A DNA stretch of 38,336 nucleotides from Oscillospiraceae bacterium. Lineage in GTDB: Bacteria; Bacillota; Clostridia; Oscillospirales; Acutalibacteraceae. This document shows positions 27,438 to 36,081 of this stretch, in pieces (position 1 is the stretch's first letter; the number at the start of each line of letters is the position of its first letter). A program made the position numbers and the translations under genes. The notes beneath the pieces were generated by a model that did no database searches, was not told the origin of the DNA, and worked only from the letters and a program-made list of their open reading frames with translations. The stretch lies in contig SVPW01000021.1 of NCBI GenBank assembly GCA_015065645.1, forward strand, positions 1 through 38,336, read 5' to 3'.

Positions 27438-29071
27438 GCTTTTCATATCCTGAATGTAGTGAAAATGCTATTTCCGATATTTGCTTTTCGGTAAATGAGG
27501 GTGAGATTATTTTAATTATCGGTGGTTCGGGAAGCGGAAAAACTACGCTTTTGCGTTCGCTTAAACCAATGATTGCACCGCATGGAAAAAAGAAGGGGAA
27601 AATTCTTTTTAAAGGTGAGGATATTGATTTATTATCTGCAGAAAATTCTGCATTTGATATAGGTTATGTGGGGCAGCATCCTGATGAACAAATAATTACC
27701 GATAAGGTTTGGCATGAGCTTGCGTTTAGTGTGGAAAATCAGGGCTTTGAAAGTGCGGTTATCAGGCGTCGTGTTGCCGAAATGGCAAGCTATTTCGGTA
27801 TAGAGGATTGGTTTTATAGGGATACCGATACCCTTTCGGGTGGTCAAAAGCAGCTGCTTAATTTGGCATCGGTTATGGTTAGCTCTCCAAAGCTTTTGCT
27901 TCTTGATGAGCCAACATCCCGTTTAGATCCCATTTGCGCTTCTGATTTTACCGCAACCGTTCAAAAGCTTAACCGTGAGCTTGGGCTTACCGTAATCTTG
28001 GCGGAACACCGTTTTGAAGAGCTTTTTCACATTGCTGATAAAATTGTTTATCTTGAAAACGGAAGGGTGTCTTTTTGCGGCACTCCTCAAAAGGCTTGTG
28101 AGTATATCAGCCATACGGCATTTTCTGCCTGCTTGCCGTGTGCGGCACGAATTTTCAGCGCATTAAAACCAAACAGTGCTTTGCCGCTTACTGTGCGTGA
28201 AGGCAGAAATATGATTGAAGCTGAGTATCAAGTATTAAAAGGGATGGCAGTAGAAGAAAAGAACAATGATTTTTCGGAAAATGTAATTGAGGCTCAGAAT
28301 GTTTGTTTTCGTTATGAAAGAAAGGATAAGGATATTCTTTCTGATTTTAATTTGTGCGTAAAAAAAGGCGAGGTTATATCATTGCTTGGCGGAAACGGAG
28401 CAGGTAAAACCACCGCTTTAAAGGTATTGGCGGCATTGGAAAAGCCGTATAAGGGAAAAATTAAAATTAACGGTAAAAAAATAAGCTCATACCATGATAA
28501 TTCTCTTTATAGGGGAGTATTGGGTCTTTTGCCGCAAAATCCTCTTACCGCTTTTTCAAAGGATACTGTATTTGATGACCTTGCAGAGGTTTTGCTCTTT
28601 AACGGTATGACAAAAGAAAATATTGAAAAACATATAAAAATTCAAACAGAAAAATTTGCCGTAACGCATTTACTTGCAAGGAACCCTTATGATTTAAGCG
28701 GTGGTGAGCAGCAACGCTGTGCCATTATAAAGCTTTTGCTTAATAATCCGCAAATAATTTTAATGGATGAACCCACAAAGGGTATGGATGCCGTTTTAAA
28801 ACAGCAGTTTTGTGAAATTATTGCAGAACTTAAAAAAGAGGGGAGAACGGTTGTAATCGTAACACATGACCTTGAGTTTGCGGCAAGGGTTAGTGACCGT
28901 TGCGGATTGCTGTTTTCGGGAGAAATCGTTTCCATCCAAAGCTCAAACAGCTTTTTTTCGGGTAATAAATTTTACACAACATCCGCCCACAGAATTTCAT
29001 CAGGTATTTTTTCAAATGCTGTTTTGTGTGAGGAAGTGGTGGAATTGTGCCTGAAAGGAGAAGGTTTATGA
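27410..29071 (+). CDS. ECF transporter fused double ATPase (EcfA-EcfA')
   Basis: 553 residues holding two complete ABC ATPase domains. The first has Walker A GGSGSGKTT (38-46), signature LSGGQ (142-146), Walker B LLLLDEP and switch His200. The second has Walker A GGNGAGKTT (327-335), signature LSGGEQ (429-434) and Walker B ILMDEP (about 450-455). Both sites look catalytically intact. A fused pair replaces the usual separate EcfA1 and EcfA2. The start ATG at 27410 follows GGAGGTG and lies within the end of the T-subunit gene. It powers uptake of the substrate, most likely cobalamin. Confidence 0.9.
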   Translation: MAFLQIENLSFSYPECSENAISDICFSVNEGEIILIIGGSGSGKTTLLRSLKPMIAPHGKKKGKILFKGEDIDLLSAENSAFDIGYVGQHPDEQIITDKVWHELAFSVENQGFESAVIRRRVAEMASYFGIEDWFYRDTDTLSGGQKQLLNLASVMVSSPKLLLLDEPTSRLDPICASDFTATVQKLNRELGLTVILAEHRFEELFHIADKIVYLENGRVSFCGTPQKACEYISHTAFSACLPCAARIFSALKPNSALPLTVREGRNMIEAEYQVLKGMAVEEKNNDFSENVIEAQNVCFRYERKDKDILSDFNLCVKKGEVISLLGGNGAGKTTALKVLAALEKPYKGKIKINGKKISSYHDNSLYRGVLGLLPQNPLTAFSKDTVFDDLAEVLLFNGMTKENIEKHIKIQTEKFAVTHLLARNPYDLSGGEQQRCAIIKLLLNNPQIILMDEPTKGMDAVLKQQFCEIIAELKKEGRTVVIVTHDLEFAARVSDRCGLLFSGEIVSIQSSNSFFSGNKFYTTSAHRISSGIFSNAVLCEEVVELCLKGEGL

Positions 29072-29739
29072 AAAAACTTTCAATTATCATAACCGCCTTG
29101 ATAATACCTGTTTTTTTAACTCTTGGGTACATCTTTTTCAATTTGGGATATTACAATCTTTTGGGTGTTTTTACAACCGTTGCGGTATGTGTAATATTTT
29201 TTATGTATTTTGAGCGTAAACATACCGAGCCTTGTGTTCTTGTGCTTATTGCTGTTTTTACGGCACTTTCGGTTGCGGGAAGAATAATGTTTGCACCAAT
29301 TCCCGGCTTCAAACCCGTTACTGCTGTTGTGGTAATTGCCGCAGTTTATTTTGGCCCTGCGGCAGGTTTTATGATAGGCTCTCTTTCTGCGTTTGTTTCA
29401 AATCTTTATTTTGGGCAAGGACCATGGACCCCTCTTCAAATGTTTGCTTGGGGTATAATAGGTCTTATTGCGGGTGTGATTTCAAATCCACTGCTCAAAA
29501 GCCGTGTTCTAATGCTTGTTTATGCCGTTTTTTCGGGTGTGCTTTTTTCACTTATTATGGATATTTGGACAACCCTTTTTGCCGAAAAAACATTTAATTT
29601 TACACGCTATATTGCAGTGCTTGCAACATCATTGCCGTTTACTGTGGTGTATGCATTTTCAAATGTTGTATTTATGATTATTTTAATGCCTCTTGTTTCA
29701 AAAAAATTGCAACGCATAAAAATCAAATACGGAATATAA
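29068..29739 (+). CDS. ECF transporter substrate-binding (S) subunit, probable cobalamin
   Basis: 223 residues with about six membrane helices. The motif GPWTPLQMFAWG (118-129) is typical of the CbrT-like S subunits predicted or shown to carry cobalamin. The ATG at 29068 overlaps the ATPase stop (ATGA), with AGGAG just upstream. As last gene before the terminator at 29740-29772 it completes a self-contained importer: capture protein, T, fused A and S. Substrate assignment rests on the riboswitch and neighbours; a B12 precursor is a possible alternative. Confidence 0.8.
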   Translation: MKKLSIIITALIIPVFLTLGYIFFNLGYYNLLGVFTTVAVCVIFFMYFERKHTEPCVLVLIAVFTALSVAGRIMFAPIPGFKPVTAVVVIAAVYFGPAAGFMIGSLSAFVSNLYFGQGPWTPLQMFAWGIIGLIAGVISNPLLKSRVLMLVYAVFSGVLFSLIMDIWTTLFAEKTFNFTRYIAVLATSLPFTVVYAFSNVVFMIILMPLVSKKLQRIKIKYGI

Positions 29740-29772
29740 AAAAACTACCGAAAAATTTTTTCGGTAGTTTTT
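29740..29772. terminator. Bidirectional terminator at the end of the cobalamin operon
   Basis: AAAAACTACCGAAAAA (29740-29755) and TTTTTTCGGTAGTTTTT (29756-29772) form a long stem with A and T runs on both sides, serving this operon and the convergent gene at 29781-30482. Confidence 0.9.
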
Positions 29773-29780
29773 GTGTTAGT

Positions 29781-30482
29781 TTAAGAATTAGCCTCTTCGG
29801 ATTTATTTTTTCCTTTTTTACTGCGCTTTTTATCCTTGGCGTTTTGGGTGTCATCGCCTTTTTCGCTTTCAGCTACGCTTTTTTTAAGGAAAGCCTGCCA
29901 ATTTTCATCACTTGTATCATCTGTTTGCGACCTGAACAAACGATAAAGCTCATCTTCAATCCTTTTATAAAGCTTATTGTAGTTGATTTTTGCTGAAATA
30001 TCAATAAAGGTCATCCATAAAAGTATCAAAACACCAACTACTGCAGGTATACCGTGACGCCAATAGTAATAAAACGGCATTCCCCAAAGCCTTGTAATTT
30101 CAATAGCTGAGTTAGATTGTGAATTTCCAACTGCTATATAAAGCGCTATTGCTATTGTTGCCAAAGCGGCTATGCCTATAAATCTTCCATACCAACGGGT
30201 TTTATTTATTATTGTGAGTATAAGACCTAAAACCAATCCGCCTGTAGCAGAGGCAACTATTGCAAAGAACTTCATTGATTCCTCATTATCAAATCCGGGT
30301 GATTCTCTTGAAACCAAAATTACCAATATGTAAAATATACTGAAAACAAAGTTATACGCAAATACTAATCCGTAAATCCATTTTAAAAATCTGTAAAGAT
30401 CGCCCTCATGAGTAGCATATCTTATACCACGCTTATTCTGGTGCTGTTCAACCTTCTTAATTATATTCTCATTCTTTTTCAT
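29781..30482 (-). CDS. Four-helix membrane protein of unknown function
   Basis: 233 residues. Predicted membrane helices lie at about 36-57, 72-92, 101-119 and 144-163. The N-terminus (MKKNENIIKK) is basic. The long C-terminal tail (about 165-233) is hydrophilic and ends in alternating Lys and Glu (DKKRSKKGKNKSEEA), probably cytoplasmic. I recognise no functional motif. The start is ATG at 30482 with AAGGAG eight bases upstream; the longer reading from 30503 begins inside that ribosome binding site. It is divergent from trmL, with promoters that share a -35 element. A role in membrane or envelope organisation is conceivable but not supported. Confidence 0.75.
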   Translation of the reverse strand: MKKNENIIKKVEQHQNKRGIRYATHEGDLYRFLKWIYGLVFAYNFVFSIFYILVILVSRESPGFDNEESMKFFAIVASATGGLVLGLILTIINKTRWYGRFIGIAALATIAIALYIAVGNSQSNSAIEITRLWGMPFYYYWRHGIPAVVGVLILLWMTFIDISAKINYNKLYKRIEDELYRLFRSQTDDTSDENWQAFLKKSVAESEKGDDTQNAKDKKRSKKGKNKSEEANS

Positions 30483-30513
30483 ATTAAAACTCCTTGGAAT
30501 CACAATTAAATTT

Positions 30514-30542
30514 ATTATACATCATAGTATTGCTCTTGACAA
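30514..30542 (-). promoter_or_regulatory. Minus-strand promoter of the four-helix membrane protein gene
   Basis: Read on the minus strand: TTGTCA (30542-30537), 17-base spacer, perfect TATAAT (30519-30514). Its -35 overlaps the plus-strand -35 of trmL. Confidence 0.65.
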
Positions 30543-30563
30543 GTAAAAAATTTGGGTTAAAAT
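30536..30563 (+). promoter_or_regulatory. Promoter of trmL
   Basis: Perfect TTGACA (30536-30541), 16-base spacer, TAAAAT (30558-30563). The same bases read TTGTCA on the other strand and form the -35 of the divergent promoter. Confidence 0.65.
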
Positions 30564-30580
30564 AAAAAACGGTGATAATA

Positions 30581-31081
30581 ATGTCGGTTATAAATATAGT
30601 TATGGTTGAGCCGGAAATTCCTCAAAATACCGGAAATGTCGCAAGAAGCTGTGCGGCAACAGGTGCAAGACTTCATCTTGTGGGACCAATGGGTTTTAAA
30701 ATTGACGATAAAAAGCTTAAAAGAGCAGGTCTTGATTATTGGCAATTTTTGGATATAACATATTATGACAATATTGAGGATTTTTTTGCTAAGAATAAAG
30801 GTGAGTTTTTCTTTTTTACCACAAAGGCAAGGCATACCCATTCGGATGTTTCCTATCCCGATAATTGCTATCTGCTTTTTGGTAAGGAAACAAAGGGTCT
30901 TCCTGAGGAGCTTTTGCTCCAACACCCCGAAAGCTGTGTTCGTATTCCAATGGCAGGCGGTATAAGGTCTCTTAATCTTTCGAATGCCGTTGCGGTGGGG
31001 CTTTATGAGGTGCTTCGCCAATGGGATTATCCGGAACTTCAAAATTTCGGTCAACTGCACAATTATAAATGGGAAGAATAA
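30581..31081 (+). CDS. trmL: tRNA (cytidine(34)-2'-O)-methyltransferase
   Basis: 166 residues of the SPOUT family. It begins INIVMVEPEIPQNTGNVARSC, which is diagnostic of TrmL/YibK, and has the knot-forming GKETKGLPEELL and IPMAGGIRSLNLSNAVAV. It methylates the wobble-base ribose of leucine tRNAs using S-adenosylmethionine. I place the start at ATG 30581, because the GTG three codons earlier forms part of the likely GGTGA ribosome binding site. It stands alone between its own promoter and that of pgk. Confidence 0.93.
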   Translation: MSVINIVMVEPEIPQNTGNVARSCAATGARLHLVGPMGFKIDDKKLKRAGLDYWQFLDITYYDNIEDFFAKNKGEFFFFTTKARHTHSDVSYPDNCYLLFGKETKGLPEELLLQHPESCVRIPMAGGIRSLNLSNAVAVGLYEVLRQWDYPELQNFGQLHNYKWEE

Positions 31082-31088
31082 TGCTATT

Positions 31089-31143
31089 TTTTACCACTTT
31101 TTAAAAATTTTTATTTTGCAAATATTGAAAAATGTGGTAAAAT
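31089..31143 (+). promoter_or_regulatory. Promoter of pgk with overlapping inverted repeat
   Basis: TTGCAA (31116-31121), 16-base spacer, TAAAAT (31138-31143). An inverted repeat TTTTACCAC (31089-31097) / GTGGTAAAA (31134-31142) has its right half on the -10, a possible repressor site. Confidence 0.5.
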
Positions 31144-31182
31144 ATATATTGTAAATTTTTAAACCTCGAAAGGATGTTATGT

Positions 31183-32394
31183 ATGAGCGCTCTTAACAAA
31201 AAAACTGTTGACGATATTAACGTCAAAGGTCAAAAGGTTTTAGTTCGCTGTGATTTTAATGTTCCGCTTAAAAACGGCGTTATCACCGATGAAAACCGTA
31301 TCAATGCTGCCCTTCCCACCATTAAAAAGCTTATTGCTGACGGTGGTCGTGTAATTCTTTGTTCTCACTTAGGTAAGCCGAAGGGTGAACCCAAGCCTGA
31401 GCTTTCTTTGGCTCCTGTTGCAAAGTGCCTTTCCGAAAAGCTCGGTAAAGAGGTTGTTTTTGCTGCGGATGACAATGTTGTAGGTGAAAATGCAAAGGCT
31501 GCTGTTGCCGCTATGAATGATGGCGATGTTGTTCTTTTGCAAAACACCCGTTATCGTGCAGAGGAAACCAAGAACGGCGAAGCTTTTTCTGCTGAGCTTG
31601 GTTCTTTAGCTGATATTTTTGTAAATGATGCTTTTGGTACTGCTCACCGTGCACACTGCTCAACAGTTGGTGTTGTTTCCCATGTTAAGGAAGCTGTTGC
31701 AGGCTATCTTATCGGTAAAGAGCTTCAGTACCTTGGAAATGCTGTTGAAGATCCGGTTCGTCCTTTTGTTTGCATTTTGGGCGGTGCTAAGGTAGACAGC
31801 AAGCTCCCCGTAATTGAAAATCTTCTTACCAAGGCTGATACTCTTATTATCGGCGGCGGTATGGCTTATACCTTCTTGGCTTCTAAGGGCTACAGTGTTG
31901 GTAAGTCTCTTATTGATGAAACCAAGATTGATTATTGCCGTGATATGATGGCTAAAGCTGAGGAAAAGGGAGTTAAGATTCTTCTTCCCGTTGATTGCAC
32001 AGTTGTTGCAAACTTCCCTGATCCTATTGATGCTCCTATTGATGTTGAGTATGTTGATGCAGATAAGATTCCTGCTGATAAGGAAAGCCTTGATATAGGA
32101 CCTAAGACAGCTGCCCTTTATGCCGATGAGGTTAAGAACGCTAAGACCGTTGTTTGGAACGGACCTATGGGCGTATTTGAGAATCCCACTTTGGCTGCAG
32201 GTACTTTGGCAGTAGCTAAGGCTCTTGCTGAAACCGATGCTGTTACAGTTATCGGTGGTGGTGACTCTGCTGCTGCAGTTAATAATTTGGGCTTTGGCGA
32301 TAAGATGACCCACATCTCCACAGGTGGCGGTGCTTCCCTTGAATTCCTTGAGGGTAAGGAGCTTCCCGGTATCGCAGCACTTAACGATAAGTAA
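31183..32394 (+). CDS. pgk: Phosphoglycerate kinase
   Basis: 403 residues. [11 protein letters not shown] at the N-terminus is the substrate-binding motif, the glycine-rich nucleotide segment is [10 protein letters not shown], and [13 protein letters not shown] lies near the C-terminus. It transfers phosphate from 1,3-bisphosphoglycerate to ADP in the cytoplasm. ATG 31183 is favoured over ATG 31174, since only the former leaves a proper gap after GAAAGGA. It is the first gene of a glycolytic set with tpiA and gpmI. gap and eno are not beside it. Confidence 0.97.
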   Translation: MSALNKKTVDDINVKGQKVLVRCDFNVPLKNGVITDENRINAALPTIKKLIADGGRVILCSHLGKPKGEPKPELSLAPVAKCLSEKLGKEVVFAADDNVVGENAKAAVAAMNDGDVVLLQNTRYRAEETKNGEAFSAELGSLADIFVNDAFGTAHRAHCSTVGVVSHVKEAVAGYLIGKELQYLGNAVEDPVRPFVCILGGAKVDSKLPVIENLLTKADTLIIGGGMAYTFLASKGYSVGKSLIDETKIDYCRDMMAKAEEKGVKILLPVDCTVVANFPDPIDAPIDVEYVDADKIPADKESLDIGPKTAALYADEVKNAKTVVWNGPMGVFENPTLAAGTLAVAKALAETDAVTVIGGGDSAAAVNNLGFGDKMTHISTGGGASLEFLEGKELPGIAALNDK

Positions 32395-32406
32395 TTTGTA
32401 ATTTTT

Positions 32407-32447
32407 GCGGGACGGCGCATTTTTCCTTGGGATATGCTCCGCCCTGC
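32407..32447 (+). promoter_or_regulatory. Hairpin between pgk and tpiA
   Basis: GCGGG-a-CGG-c-GCAT (32407-32420) pairs with ATGC-t-CCG-c-CCTGC (32434-32447): 12 pairs with one G-T and two single mismatches, loop of 13. The following bases are only moderately T-rich, so it may be a partial terminator or an mRNA-stabilising element. Confidence 0.55.
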
Positions 32448-32505
32448 ATTTGTGTGTTTATAAATGTTGTAATTTGTTAAAATAAAAATTAAAGGAGTTT
32501 TCAAA

Positions 32506-33273
32506 ATGGATAAAACTAAAAGAACTGCTGTTATAGCAGGTAACTGGAAAATGAATAACACCCCTGCTCAAACCACAGCACTCATTAATGAGATGAAGCC
32601 TCTTGTAGCAGATGCTGATTGCAAGGTTGTTCTTTGCGTACCTTTCGTTGATATTCCTGCCGCAGTTGCTGCTGCAGAAGGCTCTAATATTGAAATTGGC
32701 GCTGAAAATGTTCACTTCAAATCAAACGGTGCTTATACAGGTGAAATTTCTGCTGAAATGCTCGTAGCTTCGGGTGTTAAGTATGTTGTTGTTGGTCACA
32801 GCGAGAGAAGACAATACTTTGGTGAAACAGATCAAACCGTTAATCTCCGCACACTTGCCGCTGTAAATGCAGGTCTTACCGCTATCGTTTGCGTTGGTGA
32901 AACCTTGGAGCAGAGAGAGCTTGGTTATACCGAAACTCTTCTTAAATTCCAAACCAAGATGGCTCTTACCAATGTTACAAAAGAGCAGTTAAAGAATATT
33001 ATTGTAGCTTATGAACCTGTTTGGGCTATCGGTACAGGCGTTACCGCTACTGCTGAGCAGGCTGATGAGGGTAACGGTTATGTTCGTGCCGCTATTGCTG
33101 AGGTTTACGGTGCAGATGTTGCTGAAACCGTTACAATTCAGTACGGCGGTTCTATGAACGCTAAGAATGCCGATGAATTGGTTGCAAAGGTTAATGTTGA
33201 CGGCGGTCTTATCGGCGGTGCTTCCTTGAAGGCTGAAGATTTCTCTGTTATAGTAAAGGCTGCAAGCAAGTAA
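32506..33273 (+). CDS. tpiA: Triosephosphate isomerase
   Basis: 255 residues. All active-site residues are present: Asn13 and Lys15 in GNWKMN, His98 in VVGHSERR, and Glu170 in [11 protein letters not shown]. The phosphate-binding GGS (YGGSMN) and GGAS are also intact. It interconverts dihydroxyacetone phosphate and glyceraldehyde 3-phosphate. The ATG at 32506 follows AAAGGAG. It lies 111 bases after pgk and 73 bases before gpmI, each gap carrying a GC-rich hairpin, so the three genes may be one transcript with internal control points. Confidence 0.98.
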   Translation: MDKTKRTAVIAGNWKMNNTPAQTTALINEMKPLVADADCKVVLCVPFVDIPAAVAAAEGSNIEIGAENVHFKSNGAYTGEISAEMLVASGVKYVVVGHSERRQYFGETDQTVNLRTLAAVNAGLTAIVCVGETLEQRELGYTETLLKFQTKMALTNVTKEQLKNIIVAYEPVWAIGTGVTATAEQADEGNGYVRAAIAEVYGADVAETVTIQYGGSMNAKNADELVAKVNVDGGLIGGASLKAEDFSVIVKAASK

Positions 33274-33291
33274 TAAGTTTTATTTGTAGGG

Positions 33292-33314
33292 GGGAGGGTC
33301 TTCTGCACCCTCCC
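33292..33314 (+). promoter_or_regulatory. GC-rich hairpin between tpiA and gpmI
   Basis: GGGAGGGT (33292-33299) pairs perfectly with ACCCTCCC (33307-33314) around a seven-base loop. Only a short, interrupted T-run follows, so it is more likely an attenuator or RNA-stability element than a full terminator. Confidence 0.6.
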
Positions 33315-33346
33315 GTTTGATTTAGTAATTATTTAGGAGAACTGTA

Positions 33347-34879
33347 ATGAAAAAACCTATAGTTTTAACTATTATGGACGGCTTCGGTTTTAATGCCGAA
33401 ACAAACGGTAATGCAATTTATTCCGCAAAAACTCCCCGTCTTGATAATATTATGAAAAACTGCCCCAATACCCTTATCGGTGCTTCGGGTATGGATGTAG
33501 GTCTGCCTGATGGTCAGATGGGTAACAGTGAGGTTGGTCATACCAATATAGGTGCAGGCCGTGTTGTTTATCAGGAGCTTACCCGTATTACCAAGTCTAT
33601 TGTAGATGGTGATTTTTTCCAAAATGAAGCATTTTTAAATGCTGTTGAAAACTGTAAGAAGAATGACAGTGCGCTTCATCTTATGGGTCTTTTGTCCGAT
33701 GGTGGTGTTCACAGCCATATTGAGCATCTTTACGGTCTTGTAGAGCTTGCTAAGAAAAATGGGCTTGAGCGTGTTTATATCCATGCTTTGCTTGATGGCC
33801 GTGATGTTCCGCCTGCATCTGCCGCTGATTTTATTGATCAGTTAAATGATAAGCTTGCCGCTATCGGTTGCGGAAAGCTTGCTACTGTTATGGGCAGATT
33901 CTATGGTATGGACCGTGATAACCGTTGGGAGCGTGTAGGCAAGGCTTATGCAGCGCTTGTTTACGGTGAGGGTATCGAAACAGATGATGCAGCAGCTGCT
34001 GTTCGTCATTCTTATACCGTTAAGGATGAAGAAGGCAAGTTTATTACTGATGAATTTGTGCTTCCCACCGTTGTAACAGGCACTGAGCGTATTAAGACCG
34101 GTGACAGCGTTATATTCTTTAACTTCCGTCCTGACCGTGCAAGAGAAATTACCCGTACCTTTGTTGACGATGATTTCACAGGCTTTGAGCGTAAGGGTGG
34201 CAGACAGAAGGTTTATTATGTTTGCTTTACCCAGTATGATGCTTCTATGCCTAATGTTGAGGTTGCCTTTAAGCCGCAGTCTCTTGTTAATACTCTTGGT
34301 GAATTTTTGGCAAATAACGGCCTTACTCAGCTTCGTATTGCCGAAACAGAGAAGTATGCTCATGTAACCTTCTTCTTTAATGGCGGCCGTGAGGTTATGT
34401 TTGAGGGTGAGGATAGAATACTTGTTAATTCACCCAAGGTTGCAACCTATGACCTTCAGCCTGAAATGAGTGCTGTTGAGGTTTGTGATAAGGTTTGTGA
34501 GGCTATTGAAACAGGTAAGTATGATGTTGTTATCCTCAACTTTGCTAACTGCGATATGGTAGGCCACACAGGTATTTTTGAGGCTGCTGTAGCCGCTGTT
34601 GAAACGGTTGATGAATGTGTAGGCAGGGTAGAGGATTCCACCCGCAAAATGGGCGGTGTTATGCTTCTTACTGCAGACCATGGTAATGCTGACCGTATGG
34701 TAGATGTTGATGGTTCACCCTTTACCGCACATACCACAAATCCCGTACCGTTTGTTGTTATCGGTAAGGATTGTGAGCTTCGTGAGGGCGGTAAGCTTTG
34801 TGATATTTCTCCCACAATCATTAAGTTGTTGGGTCTTGAACAGCCTGCCGAAATGGACGGTAAATCCATAATTCTATAA
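33347..34879 (+). CDS. gpmI: 2,3-Bisphosphoglycerate-independent phosphoglycerate mutase
   Basis: 510 residues, the usual length. TIMDGFG (Asp11) and GNSEVGHTNIGAG (catalytic Ser61) bring the first metal and the phosphoserine; the second metal site includes TADHGNAD. This manganese-dependent alkaline-phosphatase-fold enzyme interconverts 3- and 2-phosphoglycerate. The ATG at 33347 follows TAGGAGAA. Clostridial endospore formers commonly use this pH-sensitive form, which in Bacillus is held inactive in the forespore; that link is family knowledge, not seen here. Confidence 0.97.
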   Translation: MKKPIVLTIMDGFGFNAETNGNAIYSAKTPRLDNIMKNCPNTLIGASGMDVGLPDGQMGNSEVGHTNIGAGRVVYQELTRITKSIVDGDFFQNEAFLNAVENCKKNDSALHLMGLLSDGGVHSHIEHLYGLVELAKKNGLERVYIHALLDGRDVPPASAADFIDQLNDKLAAIGCGKLATVMGRFYGMDRDNRWERVGKAYAALVYGEGIETDDAAAAVRHSYTVKDEEGKFITDEFVLPTVVTGTERIKTGDSVIFFNFRPDRAREITRTFVDDDFTGFERKGGRQKVYYVCFTQYDASMPNVEVAFKPQSLVNTLGEFLANNGLTQLRIAETEKYAHVTFFFNGGREVMFEGEDRILVNSPKVATYDLQPEMSAVEVCDKVCEAIETGKYDVVILNFANCDMVGHTGIFEAAVAAVETVDECVGRVEDSTRKMGGVMLLTADHGNADRMVDVDGSPFTAHTTNPVPFVVIGKDCELREGGKLCDISPTIIKLLGLEQPAEMDGKSIIL

Positions 34880-34885
34880 TTTTTT

Positions 34886-34918
34886 AAAACCGGGCAGTCA
34901 AAATAATCTGTCCGGTTT
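34886..34918 (+). terminator. Terminator after gpmI
   Basis: AAAACCGGGCAG (34886-34897) pairs with CTGTCCGGTTTT (34907-34918) with one G-T, followed by a T-rich end. Confidence 0.8.
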
Positions 34919-34941
34919 TATGCTATTAAGAGGTAAATAAT

Positions 34942-35955
34942 ATGTATTTAATTTCACCTGATAAAAAACAGTTTAAGGCAAATCTTCATTGCCATAGTGT
35001 GATTTCTGACGGTAAGCTCACCCCTGAAGAGCTTAAAAAGGCTTATAAGGAAAACGGATATAGTGTGCTTGCCATAACCGATCACGAAACACCGTGCAGT
35101 CATACTGAGCTTTCTGATAGTGATTTTTTGTTGATTACCGGATATGAGGGTTATATTCGTCCGACTGCAACCTGCGTATATGATAAATACAGCTGTGAAA
35201 CACATCTTAATTTATTTGCAAGGGATCCCGAAAACGAAACTATTATCTGCTTCAATCCCAAATACTGCAAATATATTTCCGAAGAGCAAAAGGAAGCCCT
35301 TAAAAAGGCAGGAAGTCAGCGCACCCGTGAGTATACTGTTGAGTATATGAACGAGTATATTAAAACAGCTAAAGAAAATGGCTATATTGTGGCTCATAAT
35401 CATCCTTATTGGTCTATGGAATCTGAGGAGGTTATATTGGGGTTAGAGGGCTGTTTCAGTATGGAAATGGTAAATTACGGTTGTTATGTCGGAAGCGGTA
35501 TAGAGTATAATGGGCAAATATATGACAAAATGCTTATGAGTGGCAAACGCATTTTCTGCCATGGAGCAGATGATAATCATAATGATGTACCGCTTGATTC
35601 TCCTTATAGTGATTCATTTGGCGGTATTACAATGATTCTTGCCGATAACCTTGAGTATGGTGAGATTTTCTCCGCAATGGAAAAAGGGGAGATGTACTCA
35701 ACCATGGGTCCCACCTTTAAAGAGGTTTCTTTTGATGGTGAGAAATTACATATAGAATGTTCAGATGTTGAGTCGATATATGTTTACTATGGAAGTAAAG
35801 GCCCCGCACGAAGGCATGCACCAAAGGGCGAAAGCATAAATTGCGTAGATATTCCTATTGATAAAAACTGCAGATATATCCGTGTATCTATTGCCGATAA
35901 ATACGGTAAGCGTGCTGATACACGTGGCTTTTTCAGGGATGAATTAGGTCTTTAA
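34942..35955 (+). CDS. PHP-domain metal-dependent phosphoesterase
   Basis: 337 residues. The PHP metal motifs are NLHCHSVISDGK (His16, His18, Asp24) and ITDHE (47-49), with later histidines in AHNHPYWS and FCHGADDNHN. The PHP fold hydrolyses phosphoesters using three metals. The C-terminal third is beta-rich (YVYYGSKGPA and onward). The substrate is not evident; this family covers phosphodiesterases and nucleotidases. A ribosome binding site AGAGGT precedes the ATG. It is followed by a hairpin and a separate promoter, so it is not in the same transcription unit as the next PHP gene. Confidence 0.85.
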   Translation: MYLISPDKKQFKANLHCHSVISDGKLTPEELKKAYKENGYSVLAITDHETPCSHTELSDSDFLLITGYEGYIRPTATCVYDKYSCETHLNLFARDPENETIICFNPKYCKYISEEQKEALKKAGSQRTREYTVEYMNEYIKTAKENGYIVAHNHPYWSMESEEVILGLEGCFSMEMVNYGCYVGSGIEYNGQIYDKMLMSGKRIFCHGADDNHNDVPLDSPYSDSFGGITMILADNLEYGEIFSAMEKGEMYSTMGPTFKEVSFDGEKLHIECSDVESIYVYYGSKGPARRHAPKGESINCVDIPIDKNCRYIRVSIADKYGKRADTRGFFRDELGL

Positions 35956-35976
35956 AAAAGTATATACTAATTATTT

Positions 35977-36003
35977 AATGGGCAGGTGTTTTTTCTGCCC
36001 ATT
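35977..36003 (+). terminator. Hairpin after the first PHP gene
   Basis: AATGGGCAG (35977-35985) pairs with CTGCCCATT (35995-36003), loop of nine. The T-tract is weak (GTTATTAT), so termination may be partial. Confidence 0.65.
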
Positions 36004-36016
36004 GTTATTATATTAC

Positions 36017-36045
36017 TTGATTTTTATTAATATAAGGAATATAAT
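36017..36045 (+). promoter_or_regulatory. SigA-type promoter of the second PHP gene and eutH-like gene
   Basis: TTGATT (36017-36022), 17-base spacer, perfect TATAAT (36040-36045), placing the transcription start about 30 bases before the ATG at 36082. Confidence 0.7.
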
Positions 36046-36081
36046 AATTAATTAGATATGTTTTGCGGTGAGGTTAAGGTT

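Noticed and set aside
29232-29597. 121-residue cysteine-rich open frame inside the S-subunit gene
   Set aside because: It is a shifted frame of a membrane protein gene; its Cys/Phe/Tyr-rich composition is typical of a shadow frame.
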